Shown here piece after piece: positions 8,501 through 15,648 of a DNA stretch of 24,589 nt. Position 1 is the stretch's first letter; each line of letters starts with the position of its first letter. The notes beneath the pieces were generated by a model. It worked only from the letters and a program-made list of their open reading frames with translations. It was not told the DNA's origin and did no database searches. Source of the stretch: Betaproteobacteria bacterium UBA5582 (GTDB lineage Bacteria; Pseudomonadota; Gammaproteobacteria; Burkholderiales; Rhodocyclaceae); contig DILW01000180.1 of the NCBI GenBank assembly GCA_002425245.1, positions 1-24,589 on the forward strand. The letters run 5' to 3'. Position numbers and translations under genes: made by a program.

Positions 8501-9403
8501 ATGCGCCCTTTGTTGCTCCTTTGCGTCCTCCTGCTCTCCTGCCCCGACGCTCGTGCCTGGAATGCCGCCGGTCACCGTCTGTCCATCCTGATCGCCTGGC
8601 AGCAGATGAGCACGGAAACCCGGGCATTCGTCGGCCGGGCGCTGGCCTCCCATCCGGATCACGGCCGTTGGCGAGAGAAGGCCGGCGGCGACGAGGCGGT
8701 GCTGATTTTTGCCGAGGCCAGCACCTGGCCGGACGCGATCCGCAATGATCCACGCTTCTCCGCAGAACCCGGCGCCAGCGAATTGCTGCCCGGCTTCCCC
8801 GACATGGGCCGGCACAGCGACTGGCACTACGTCGATTTCGACCGTCAGGGCAAACGAGTACGCGGACAGCTCGACCGGAAAATCGGCGAGCTCAGCGCCA
8901 TTCTGCGGGATAGCCAGCAGCTTCCCGAAATTGCCTGGGCCCTGCCTTGGCTCGCCCACCTGGTCGCCGACCTGCATCAACCCTTTCATGTTGGCCATGA
9001 GGACGATCACGGCGGCAACACGGTACTGGTCGAAGATCCGGCCGATGCTCGCCGCCCCTTCGTCAAACTGCACGCCTGGTGGGATGATCTGTCCGGGCCG
9101 AGCGGGCTGCGTGGCAAGCGACTGCATCGCCGGGCCGGGGAAATGCTTCTCCGCCAGCCACCCCCGGCGAAAGGCGGGACCACTCTCTGGCTCGCAGAGA
9201 GCCGGCAATTGCTCGCGCAGGCCTATCCGGCGAGCACTGGCAGCGTCAGCCGGGTGATCGACGCCGATTACCGGCAGTGGGCGCAGCGCACTGCCGAACG
9301 GCGAATTGTCGAAGCCGGCTACCGGCTTGGCCGTCTGCTTGAGGAAATTCAGCGACAGCGCGTTTCACGTGGAACGCCGGACGGAATCACGCCTTCACGG
9401 TAA
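8501..9403 (+). CDS. Secreted S1/P1-type zinc nuclease
   Basis: This is probably a periplasmic or secreted single-strand nuclease/3'-nucleotidase using three zinc ions. The 300-residue precursor has a signal peptide (1-19, ending PDARA) that places Trp20 at the mature N-terminus. This is what the family needs, because the N-terminal Trp itself ligates zinc. The other ligands fall in order: H25 (AAGHR), D78 (TWPDAI), H109 (SDWHYVDF), H153/D157/H163 (AHLVADLHQPFH) and H191/D195 (KLHAWWDD), with the 4- and 10-residue spacings of nuclease P1. The start at 8501 is preferred over the in-frame ATG at 8447, which would put 18 polar residues before the signal peptide. Its last 17 bases overlap the fmt end in convergent orientation. 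The C-terminal tail is short, basic and probably disordered, and contains a parS-like site. Confidence 0.92.
   Translation: MRPLLLLCVLLLSCPDARAWNAAGHRLSILIAWQQMSTETRAFVGRALASHPDHGRWREKAGGDEAVLIFAEASTWPDAIRNDPRFSAEPGASELLPGFPDMGRHSDWHYVDFDRQGKRVRGQLDRKIGELSAILRDSQQLPEIAWALPWLAHLVADLHQPFHVGHEDDHGGNTVLVEDPADARRPFVKLHAWWDDLSGPSGLRGKRLHRRAGEMLLRQPPPAKGGTTLWLAESRQLLAQAYPASTGSVSRVIDADYRQWAQRTAERRIVEAGYRLGRLLEEIQRQRVSRGTPDGITPSR
9361..9376. other. parS-like ParB-binding site 1
   Basis: The 16 bases CGTTTCACGTGGAACG contain a 14-base core, GTTTCACGTGGAAC, whose reverse complement is GTTCCACGTGAAAC. That core is identical to the inner 14 bases of the classic chromosomal parS TGTTCCACGTGAAACA; only the outermost base on each side differs. 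It lies in the last codons of the nuclease gene and ends 10 bases before the stop codon of the convergent fmt gene. A second site is about 9.1 kb away. Confidence 0.82.
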
Positions 9404-10310
9404 ACCGGTCACCCGGCTGGACCGGATGCCCGGCCAGAAACTGCTGGACCGGCAGGCGCTTGCCTCCGGCTTTCTGCAACTCGCCGATGGCCAGCGCCCC
9501 CTCGCCACAAGCGACGACCACCGCCTGGCGATCGACGGCCAGGACAGTCCCGGGAGCGCCGACACCGGCCACCGGGCGAGCCGTCCACAGCTTGACGGTT
9601 TGCCCGGCAAACTGCGCCTGGGCACCGGGGAAGGGATTGAAGGCGCGGACGTGGCGATCAAGCTCGGCGGCGCTGCGCGTCCAATCGACCAGGGCTTCCG
9701 ACTTCTCGATCTTGTGCGCGTAGGTGACACCGGCTGCGGGCTGGGCTTCAGCCGGCAGGGGCAAGCGGGCGATTGCCTCGACGATGAGCCGGGCACCACA
9801 GGCGGCAAGCTTGTCGTGCAAGGTCGCCGCGCTGTCGTCATCGGCAATCGGCAAGGCTTCACGCAGGAGCACCGGACCGGTGTCCAGACCGGCTTCCATC
9901 TGCATGATGCAGACGCCGGTCTCGCGATCGCCGGCCAGCAAGGCCCGCTGGATTGGCGCCGCACCGCGCCAGCGCGGCAGCAGCGAGGCGTGGATGTTCA
10001 GGCAACCCGCGCGCGGCAGGTCGAGCACCGCCTGCGGCAGGATCAGCCCATAGGCGGCCACCACCATGATCTCGGCGCCAAGCGCAGCGATCTTCGCCTG
10101 CGCCTCGGGGTCCTTCAGGCTCAGCGGCTGAAACACCTCGATCCCGTGCGCCAGCGCCACCCGCTTGACCGCCGACGGTTGTAGCGCCATACCGCGACCA
10201 GCCGGACGGTCCGGCTGGGTGAGCACCAGCGCCACCTCATGTCCGGCGGCGACGATCGCTCCCAGCGCCAGCGCGGCAAATTCCGGGGTTCCCGCAAAAA
10301 TCAACCTCAT
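9387..10310 (-). CDS. fmt: Methionyl-tRNA formyltransferase
   Basis: This enzyme formylates initiator Met-tRNA with 10-formyltetrahydrofolate. The 307-residue protein has the N-terminal formyltransferase domain with RLIFAGTPEFAA at the start. The catalytic triad is visible as N105 and H107 in CLNIHASLLPRWRG and D143 in EAGLDTGP. The C-terminal tRNA-binding beta-barrel domain occupies about 205-307. Length is close to the E. coli protein (315). It starts at 10310, where ATGA overlaps the stop of def, the expected def-fmt pairing in which formylation and deformylation are made together. Its last codons overlap the nuclease gene on the other strand by 17 bases. Confidence 0.98.
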   Translation of the reverse strand: MRLIFAGTPEFAALALGAIVAAGHEVALVLTQPDRPAGRGMALQPSAVKRVALAHGIEVFQPLSLKDPEAQAKIAALGAEIMVVAAYGLILPQAVLDLPRAGCLNIHASLLPRWRGAAPIQRALLAGDRETGVCIMQMEAGLDTGPVLLREALPIADDDSAATLHDKLAACGARLIVEAIARLPLPAEAQPAAGVTYAHKIEKSEALVDWTRSAAELDRHVRAFNPFPGAQAQFAGQTVKLWTARPVAGVGAPGTVLAVDRQAVVVACGEGALAIGELQKAGGKRLPVQQFLAGHPVQPGDRFTVKA

Positions 10311-10810
10311 GCGGTGACCCGCGCCTGCTTGGCCAGCTTGCTGCGGATGCGCATCTGTTTGAGTTGTGAGAGATGATCGACGAAGACCTTGCCGTTCAGG
10401 TGATCGATTTCGTGCTGGATGCAGACGGCGAGCAGGCCTTCGGCTTGGAGCTCCTGTGGCTTGCCGTCGAGGTCGAGGTAGCGCACGGTAACCCGTTCGG
10501 CCCGCTCGACCTTGTCATAGATACCGGGGACCGACAGGCAGCCCTCCTCGCCGACGGTCAGACCGGCCTGGTCGACCAGCTCGGGATTGACGAAGACACG
10601 CAAGGCATTCTTTTCCTCGGAAACGTCGATCACCACCACCCGCTTGTGTACATCGACCTGAGTGGCAGCCAGGCCGATGCCGGGCGCCTCGTACATGGTC
10701 TCGGCCATGTCGGCGGCAAGGCGGCGAATGCTGTCGTCAATTTTTGTGACCGGCGCAGCACGCTTTTGCAAACGCGGATCGGGAAAGCGCAATATGGGTA
10801 ATAGGGACAT
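10307..10810 (-). CDS. def: Peptide deformylase
   Basis: This metalloenzyme removes the formyl group from new polypeptides at the ribosome. The 167-residue protein has all three family motifs: GIGLAATQ (44-51), EEGCLSVP (88-95) with metal ligand C91, and QHEIDHLNG (132-140) with ligands H133 and H137 and catalytic E134. Length matches type 1 deformylases. Its stop overlaps the fmt start in ATGA. The ATG at 10810 has only a weak Shine-Dalgarno. It is transcribed away from the LysM gene from a shared 142-base spacer. Confidence 0.98.
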   Translation of the reverse strand: MSLLPILRFPDPRLQKRAAPVTKIDDSIRRLAADMAETMYEAPGIGLAATQVDVHKRVVVIDVSEEKNALRVFVNPELVDQAGLTVGEEGCLSVPGIYDKVERAERVTVRYLDLDGKPQELQAEGLLAVCIQHEIDHLNGKVFVDHLSQLKQMRIRSKLAKQARVTA

Positions 10811-10952
10811 GGCAAATAGGGAATAAAAGCTTGCTTGCTTAGATGATTACATGCAGAATCTAAAGCAATTCCAGAGATATGAACGCGAATTGCAGACGCC
10901 GGTAGGACATCACAAGCTGCTGCGCGTTCCACCGGTACGTAAGGGGTTACCC
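10811..10952. promoter_or_regulatory. Divergent promoter region, def-fmt versus LysM-dprA
   Basis: This is the longest non-coding stretch in the window and is visibly richer in A and T than its surroundings. Minus strand: a -10-like TGTAAT at 10851-10846 with a poor -35 (CTGGAA at 10874-10869, 17-base spacer) could serve def with a leader of about 30 bases. Plus strand: TTGCTT (10831-10836) and CAGAAT (10854-10859) with a 17-base spacer could serve the LysM gene. The two would overlap. AAGGGG at 10941-10946 is a good ribosome site for the LysM gene. The region's role as a promoter is likely; the exact hexamers are guesses. Confidence 0.5.
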
Positions 10953-11975
10953 ATGGTTCGCATTATATCCGCGCTCATCCTGGCCGCGACAGCCGCATGC
11001 GTTTCGGCAGCCGAGCCGTTGGAGCTCGTCGGCAATCCACCGGACCGGCACGTTGTCGTCAAGGGCGACACCCTGTGGGGCATTTCCGGGAAGTTCCTGA
11101 AAAAACCCTGGCGCTGGCCGGAAATCTGGCGCATGAACAAGGATCAGATCAAGAACCCGCATCTGATCTATCCAGGCGACATCGTCTGGCTTGACATGTC
11201 TGATGGCAGCCCCCGACTGCGCCTGGGCAAGCCGGTCAACAGCCGGGCCCAGCCGCAGGTCTACGCCACCCCGGTCGATCAGGTCATTCCCAGCATCCCG
11301 CCCAACGTCATCGAACCCTTCATCTCCCAGCCGCTGATCGTTGAAGCCGGCATCGAGAAGACTTCGGCACGCATCGTCGCCACTCAGGAAGAGCGCATCG
11401 TGCTCGGCAGCGGTGACACGGCGTACGCCAGCGGCATCCCCGACGCCAGCGTCGAGCGCTGGCACGTTTTCCGCCCCGGTCAGCCGCTGAAGGACCCTGA
11501 AACTGGTGAAATCCTTGCCCACGAAGCCTTTTTCCTCGGCAGCGCCCGCCTGACGCGCCCCGGCGAACCGGCCACCCTGCGCATCACCCAGGCCAAGGAA
11601 GAAATCAACCGTGGCGACTGGCTGCAGGCAGCGCCGCCGCCGAACATCATCAGCTATGTGCCGCGCCCACCGGAAACCAAGGTCGACGCCCGTATCATGA
11701 CCATTTACGGTGGTGTCAGCGAAGGCGGCGCCAATTCGGTGGTGACGATCAACAAGGGAAGCAACGACGGTATCGAGGTTGGCCATGTGCTTGCCTTCTA
11801 CCGCAAGCGGGTTGCCCTGCATCTGGACGACGACGTCAAGCGTCAATCGATCACCATCCCCGACGAGCGCTATGCCCTGGCTTTCGTGTTCCGCACCTTT
11901 GACCGCGTTTCCTACGCACTGGTTATCGACGCATCCAAATCAGTGATCATCGGAGACGCCGTAGGCAATCCGTGA
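10953..11975 (+). CDS. LysM domain-containing exported protein
   Basis: The 340-residue protein has a signal peptide (about 1-20, ALILAATAACVSAA). Cys16 sits in a poor lipobox, so lipidation is possible but not clear. One LysM peptidoglycan-binding domain follows (about 33-80): HVVVKGDTLWGISGKFL, an insert rich in Trp (KPWRWPEIWRMN), then IKNPHLIYPGDIVWL. The remaining 260 residues have no catalytic motif that I recognise and look like beta-rich domains; the region around 240-340 repeats a 'TINKGSNDGIEVGHVL' style seen in cell-wall-associated proteins. Proteins of this build commonly lie between def-fmt and dprA in betaproteobacteria. An earlier ATG at 10851 is in frame but would precede the signal peptide with 34 polar residues. 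The 10953 start has AAGGGG 6 bases upstream. The stop overlaps the dprA start in GTGA. Confidence 0.9.
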   Translation: MVRIISALILAATAACVSAAEPLELVGNPPDRHVVVKGDTLWGISGKFLKKPWRWPEIWRMNKDQIKNPHLIYPGDIVWLDMSDGSPRLRLGKPVNSRAQPQVYATPVDQVIPSIPPNVIEPFISQPLIVEAGIEKTSARIVATQEERIVLGSGDTAYASGIPDASVERWHVFRPGQPLKDPETGEILAHEAFFLGSARLTRPGEPATLRITQAKEEINRGDWLQAAPPPNIISYVPRPPETKVDARIMTIYGGVSEGGANSVVTINKGSNDGIEVGHVLAFYRKRVALHLDDDVKRQSITIPDERYALAFVFRTFDRVSYALVIDASKSVIIGDAVGNP

Positions 11976-13042
11976 CCTCCCCCCAGGGTCTGGCAGCCTG
12001 GCTGCATCTGACCCTGGCGCCGGGTATCGGCGGCGAAACCCAGCGCCGTTTGCTGGCTGCCTTCGGGCCACCCGAAAACATCTTTGCCGCCGGCCGCTCA
12101 GCCGTACGCAGCGTGGTCGGCAACAAGGCCGACCTGCTGCTGGACTTCGCTCCCGGCGAGCGCATCGAACAGGCGCTGACCTGGGCCGAGCAAGCCAACC
12201 AGCACATCCTGACCCTGGCTGATGCAGCTTATCCGCAGCGGCTCCTGGAAATCCCCGACCCACCCAGCCTCATCTACCTGCGCGGCAACCCGGCGCTCCT
12301 GCAAGCGCCGGCCATCGGCGTCGTTGGCAGCCGCAACGCCACCCCGCAGGGCTTGCGCAACGCCGAGCAGTTTTCCCGGGCCCTGGCCGGGCAGGGCTGG
12401 TGTATCGTCAGCGGCCTGGCCTTGGGCATCGATGCCGCCGCCCATCGCGGTGCTCTGGCTGCCGGTGGTGACACGATCGCGGTGATTGGCACCGGCGCCG
12501 ACCGCATCTACCCGGCCAGCAACCGCGAGCTAGCCCAGGCCATCAGCGAACGCGGCGCCATCCTCTCCGAATTTCCCCTGGGCACCCCGGCTGTGGCGGC
12601 CAACTTTCCGCGGCGCAACCGGCTTATCGCCGGCCTGGCGCGCGGCGTCCTGGTCGTTGAAGCCGCCACCGGCAGCGGCTCACTGATCACTGCCAGACTG
12701 GCTGGCGAACAGGGACGCGAGGTATTCGCCATCCCCGGATCGATCCACTCTCCGCTGGCCCGGGGTTGCCATCAGTTGATCCGCCAGGGGGCAAAACTGG
12801 TGGAGACCGCCGCTGACATTCTCGAAGAACTGGCCATCCCGGCACCGCCGATGGGTCTGGCGCCGGTCGAAGAAGGCGCACACCCGGTACTCGCCGCGCT
12901 CGGCCACGATCCCTGCGGACTCGACGATCTGGTTGAGCGCTGCGGACTGAGCGCCGACAAACTGCTGACCGAACTGCTCGGCCTCGAACTCGGCGGACGA
13001 GTCGCTGTCCTTCCCGGCAATCGCTACCAGCGGATTGACTGA
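11972..13042 (+). CDS. dprA: DNA-processing protein DprA
   Basis: DprA binds incoming single-stranded DNA during natural transformation and loads RecA on it. The 356-residue protein has an N-terminal SAM-like helical region (about 5-70). The Rossmann-like DprA core follows, with VVGSRNATPQG (117-127), SGLALGIDAAAH (147-158), IGTGADRIYPASN (172-184) and FPRRNRLIAGL (212-222). A C-terminal winged-helix domain occupies about 295-356. The GTG start at 11972 overlaps the LysM stop in GTGA, so the two are translationally coupled. In E. coli and many betaproteobacteria smg (DUF494) follows dprA; here topB follows instead after 79 bases. DprA is widely conserved in non-competent bacteria too, so competence cannot be concluded. 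Confidence 0.96.
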   Translation: MTSPQGLAAWLHLTLAPGIGGETQRRLLAAFGPPENIFAAGRSAVRSVVGNKADLLLDFAPGERIEQALTWAEQANQHILTLADAAYPQRLLEIPDPPSLIYLRGNPALLQAPAIGVVGSRNATPQGLRNAEQFSRALAGQGWCIVSGLALGIDAAAHRGALAAGGDTIAVIGTGADRIYPASNRELAQAISERGAILSEFPLGTPAVAANFPRRNRLIAGLARGVLVVEAATGSGSLITARLAGEQGREVFAIPGSIHSPLARGCHQLIRQGAKLVETAADILEELAIPAPPMGLAPVEEGAHPVLAALGHDPCGLDDLVERCGLSADKLLTELLGLELGGRVAVLPGNRYQRID

Positions 13043-13121
13043 TCCGGCGCTGAATCGTAACCGCCCTTGCCAATCCGTCCGGCGCCCACTTATCATGCCC
13101 GGCACCTGACAGGCAGACCCC

Positions 13122-15644
13122 ATGAGCAAAAAACTGATCATCGCCGAGAAACCCTCCGTCGCCAGCGACATCGCCAAGGCGCTCGGTGGTTTCACCAAGC
13201 ACGACGAATACTTCGAAAACGACGAATACGTCGTCTCGTCGGCCGTCGGCCATCTGCTCGAACTGGCCTGTCCCGAGGAATTCGAGGTCAAGCGCGGCAA
13301 GTGGTCCTTTGCCCACCTGCCGGTGATCCCGCCGCATTTCGCGCTGAATCCGATCGAGAAAAGCGCACCGCGCCTGCGCGTCCTCAACAAGCTGATCAAG
13401 CGCAAGGACGTCAGCGCCCTGATCAACGCCTGTGACGCGGGACGCGAGGGCGAGTTGATCTTCAATTACATCGTCCAGCACGCCAAGGCCGGCAAGCCGG
13501 TGCAACGCCTGTGGCTGCAGTCGATGACGCCGCAGGCGATCCGCGATGGCTTCGCCCGGCTGCGCCCGGGCAGCGAAATGCAAGGCCTGGCCGACGCCGC
13601 CGTCTGCCGTTCCGAATCCGACTGGCTGGTCGGCATCAACGGCACCCGGGCGATGACCGCCTTCAACTCGAAGACTGGCGGCTTCCACCTAACCACGGTC
13701 GGCCGCGTGCAGACGCCGACGCTGGCGATCGTCGTCGAGCGCGAGCGCAAGATCCGCGACTTCGTACCGCGCGATTACTGGGAAGTCGAAGCCGAATTCG
13801 CTGCCAAGGCCGGCAACTACACCGGCAAATGGTTCGACGAGGGCTTCAAGGGCAAACAGGACGACGAGCACGCCCGTGCCGACCGCCTGTGGGAGGTCGC
13901 CCGCGCCGAGGCGATCAAGGCGGCCACCTCGGGCAAGCCCGGCGTCGTCAGCGAGGAAGCCAAACCGGAAACCCGCCTGTCGCCGCTGCTGTTCGACCTG
14001 ACCAGCCTGCAGCGCGAGGCCAATAGCCGCTTCGGCTTCTCGGCCAAGACCACGCTCGGCCTGGCCCAGGCACTCTACGAAAAGCACAAGGTGCTGACCT
14101 ACCCGCGGACCGACTCGCGCTGCCTGCCCGAGGACTACCTGGCCACGGTCAAGGAAACGATGCGCGTGCTCACCGGCGAAGGCGCCGGCAAGGGTCACGA
14201 CGAAGTCCTGCTCGCCCGCTACGCACCGTTCGCGCACCAGGTCCTGGCGCGCAACTGGGTGTTGCCGAACAAGCGCATCTTCAACAACGCGAAGGTGAGC
14301 GATCACTTCGCCATCATCCCCACGCCGCAGGCGCCGAAGAACCTCAACGAAGCCGAGCAGAAACTGTACGACTTCGTCGTCCGCCGCTTCCTGTCGGTGT
14401 TCTTCCCGGCCGCCGAATATCTGGTCACCACCCGCATCACCCGGGTCGAAGGCCATCCATTCAAGACCGAAGGCAAGGTCCTGGTCAATCCGGGCTGGCT
14501 TGCCGTCCATGGCAAGGAAGGCCAGACCGGTGACGAAGGCAACCTGGTGGCAGTCGACAAGGACGAAAAGGTCAAGACCGAGGAAGTCACGGTCAAGGCC
14601 AGCGCCACCAAGCCGCCACCGCGCTATTCGGAAGCCACCCTGCTGTCGGCCATGGAAGGCGCCGGCAAGATGGTCGACGACGAGGAACTGAAGGCGGCAA
14701 TGGCTGGCCGCGGCCTCGGCACGCCGGCAACGCGCGCCCAGATCATCGAAAACCTGATCGGCGAACAGTACATGCTGCGCGAAGGCCGCGAACTGATCCC
14801 GACGGCCAAGGCCTTCAACCTGATGACGCTGTTGAACGGCCTCGGCATCGAGGAACTGACCCAGCCGGAACTGACCGGCGACTGGGAATGGAAGCTCGGC
14901 CGCATCGAGAAGGGCGAATTCACGCGCGACGAATTCATGCGCGAGATCGCCGAAATGACCCGCCACATCGTCGAGCGCGCCAAGACCTACGACAGCGACA
15001 CGATTCCCGGCGATTTCGGCATCCTCAGCGCCCCCTGCCCGAAGTGCGGCGGCCTGATCCGCGAAACCTACAAGAAATTCCAGTGCAGCGACTGCGACTA
15101 TTCGCTGTGGAAGATGGTCGCCGGCCGCCAGTACGAACCGGCCGAAATCGAGACGCTGCTGACCGAACGCCAGGTTGGCCCGCTGACCGGTTTCCGCAAC
15201 AAGATGGGCCGCAGTTTCGCTGCTGCCATCAAACTCAACGCCGATCATCTGCCCGAATTCGACTTCGGTCAGGACAAGGCCGACGAGGCCAATGCCGAAC
15301 CGGTTGATTTCTCCGCCCAGGAAAGCCTGGGCAAGTGCCCGAAGTGTGCTGCCAGGGTCTACGACCATGGCAGCTCCTACGTCTGCGAGAAATCGGTCGG
15401 TCCGGACAAGACCTGCGATTTCCGCTCGGGCAAGATCATCCTGCAGCAGCCGGTCGACGCCGCCCAGATGCAGAAGATGCTGGCGACCGGCAAGACCGAC
15501 CTGTTGAAAGAGTTCGTCTCCAACCGGACCAAGCGCAAATTCTCGGCCTATCTGGTGGTCGCCGAAGGCAAGGTCGGATTCGAGTTCGAGAAGAAAGCAC
15601 CCGCAGCCAAGAAACCCGCCGCGAAAAAGAAGACGGAAGCCTGA
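13122..15644 (+). CDS. topB: DNA topoisomerase III-type (type IA) enzyme
   Basis: This type IA topoisomerase cuts one strand and passes another, and helps resolve linked chromosomes and recombination intermediates. The 840-residue protein starts with a Toprim domain (IIAEKPSVAS, E9; NACDAGREGEL at 102-112). The core follows, with the active tyrosine Y327 in VLTYPRTDSR and GRGLGTPATRAQIIE (529-543). The C-terminal extension is longer than in E. coli TopB (653). It holds one four-cysteine zinc module (C639, C642, C655, C658), a second cysteine cluster (C739, C742, C755, C765), and a tail rich in Lys and Ala from about 824. The 79 bases between dprA and this gene hold no ORF of note. An AGG 9 bases before the ATG serves as a modest ribosome site. 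It converges on the sensor kinase gene with a 4-base gap and no visible terminator. Confidence 0.95.
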   Translation: MSKKLIIAEKPSVASDIAKALGGFTKHDEYFENDEYVVSSAVGHLLELACPEEFEVKRGKWSFAHLPVIPPHFALNPIEKSAPRLRVLNKLIKRKDVSALINACDAGREGELIFNYIVQHAKAGKPVQRLWLQSMTPQAIRDGFARLRPGSEMQGLADAAVCRSESDWLVGINGTRAMTAFNSKTGGFHLTTVGRVQTPTLAIVVERERKIRDFVPRDYWEVEAEFAAKAGNYTGKWFDEGFKGKQDDEHARADRLWEVARAEAIKAATSGKPGVVSEEAKPETRLSPLLFDLTSLQREANSRFGFSAKTTLGLAQALYEKHKVLTYPRTDSRCLPEDYLATVKETMRVLTGEGAGKGHDEVLLARYAPFAHQVLARNWVLPNKRIFNNAKVSDHFAIIPTPQAPKNLNEAEQKLYDFVVRRFLSVFFPAAEYLVTTRITRVEGHPFKTEGKVLVNPGWLAVHGKEGQTGDEGNLVAVDKDEKVKTEEVTVKASATKPPPRYSEATLLSAMEGAGKMVDDEELKAAMAGRGLGTPATRAQIIENLIGEQYMLREGRELIPTAKAFNLMTLLNGLGIEELTQPELTGDWEWKLGRIEKGEFTRDEFMREIAEMTRHIVERAKTYDSDTIPGDFGILSAPCPKCGGLIRETYKKFQCSDCDYSLWKMVAGRQYEPAEIETLLTERQVGPLTGFRNKMGRSFAAAIKLNADHLPEFDFGQDKADEANAEPVDFSAQESLGKCPKCAARVYDHGSSYVCEKSVGPDKTCDFRSGKIILQQPVDAAQMQKMLATGKTDLLKEFVSNRTKRKFSAYLVVAEGKVGFEFEKKAPAAKKPAAKKKTEA

Positions 15645-15648
15645 GCGC

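Noticed and set aside
10851..10952. N-terminal extension of the LysM protein from the ATG at 10851
   Set aside because: The extension is polar, precedes a clear signal peptide, and overlaps the likely promoter; the start at 10953 has a good ribosome site.
13043..13121. Possible small gene or smg remnant between dprA and topB
   Set aside because: 79 bases with no start plus ribosome site leading into a plausible protein, and no resemblance to DUF494.
13425..13457. Toprim motif of TopB reads DAGREGE, with Gly where DxDxE has its second Asp
   Set aside because: From memory, many TopB proteins (for example in Firmicutes) carry DAGREGE, so this looks like a family variant, not a damaged active site.
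15645..15648. Possible bidirectional terminator between topB and the kinase gene
   Set aside because: Only 4 bases separate the genes, and I found no stem-loop with a T-run around the junction.
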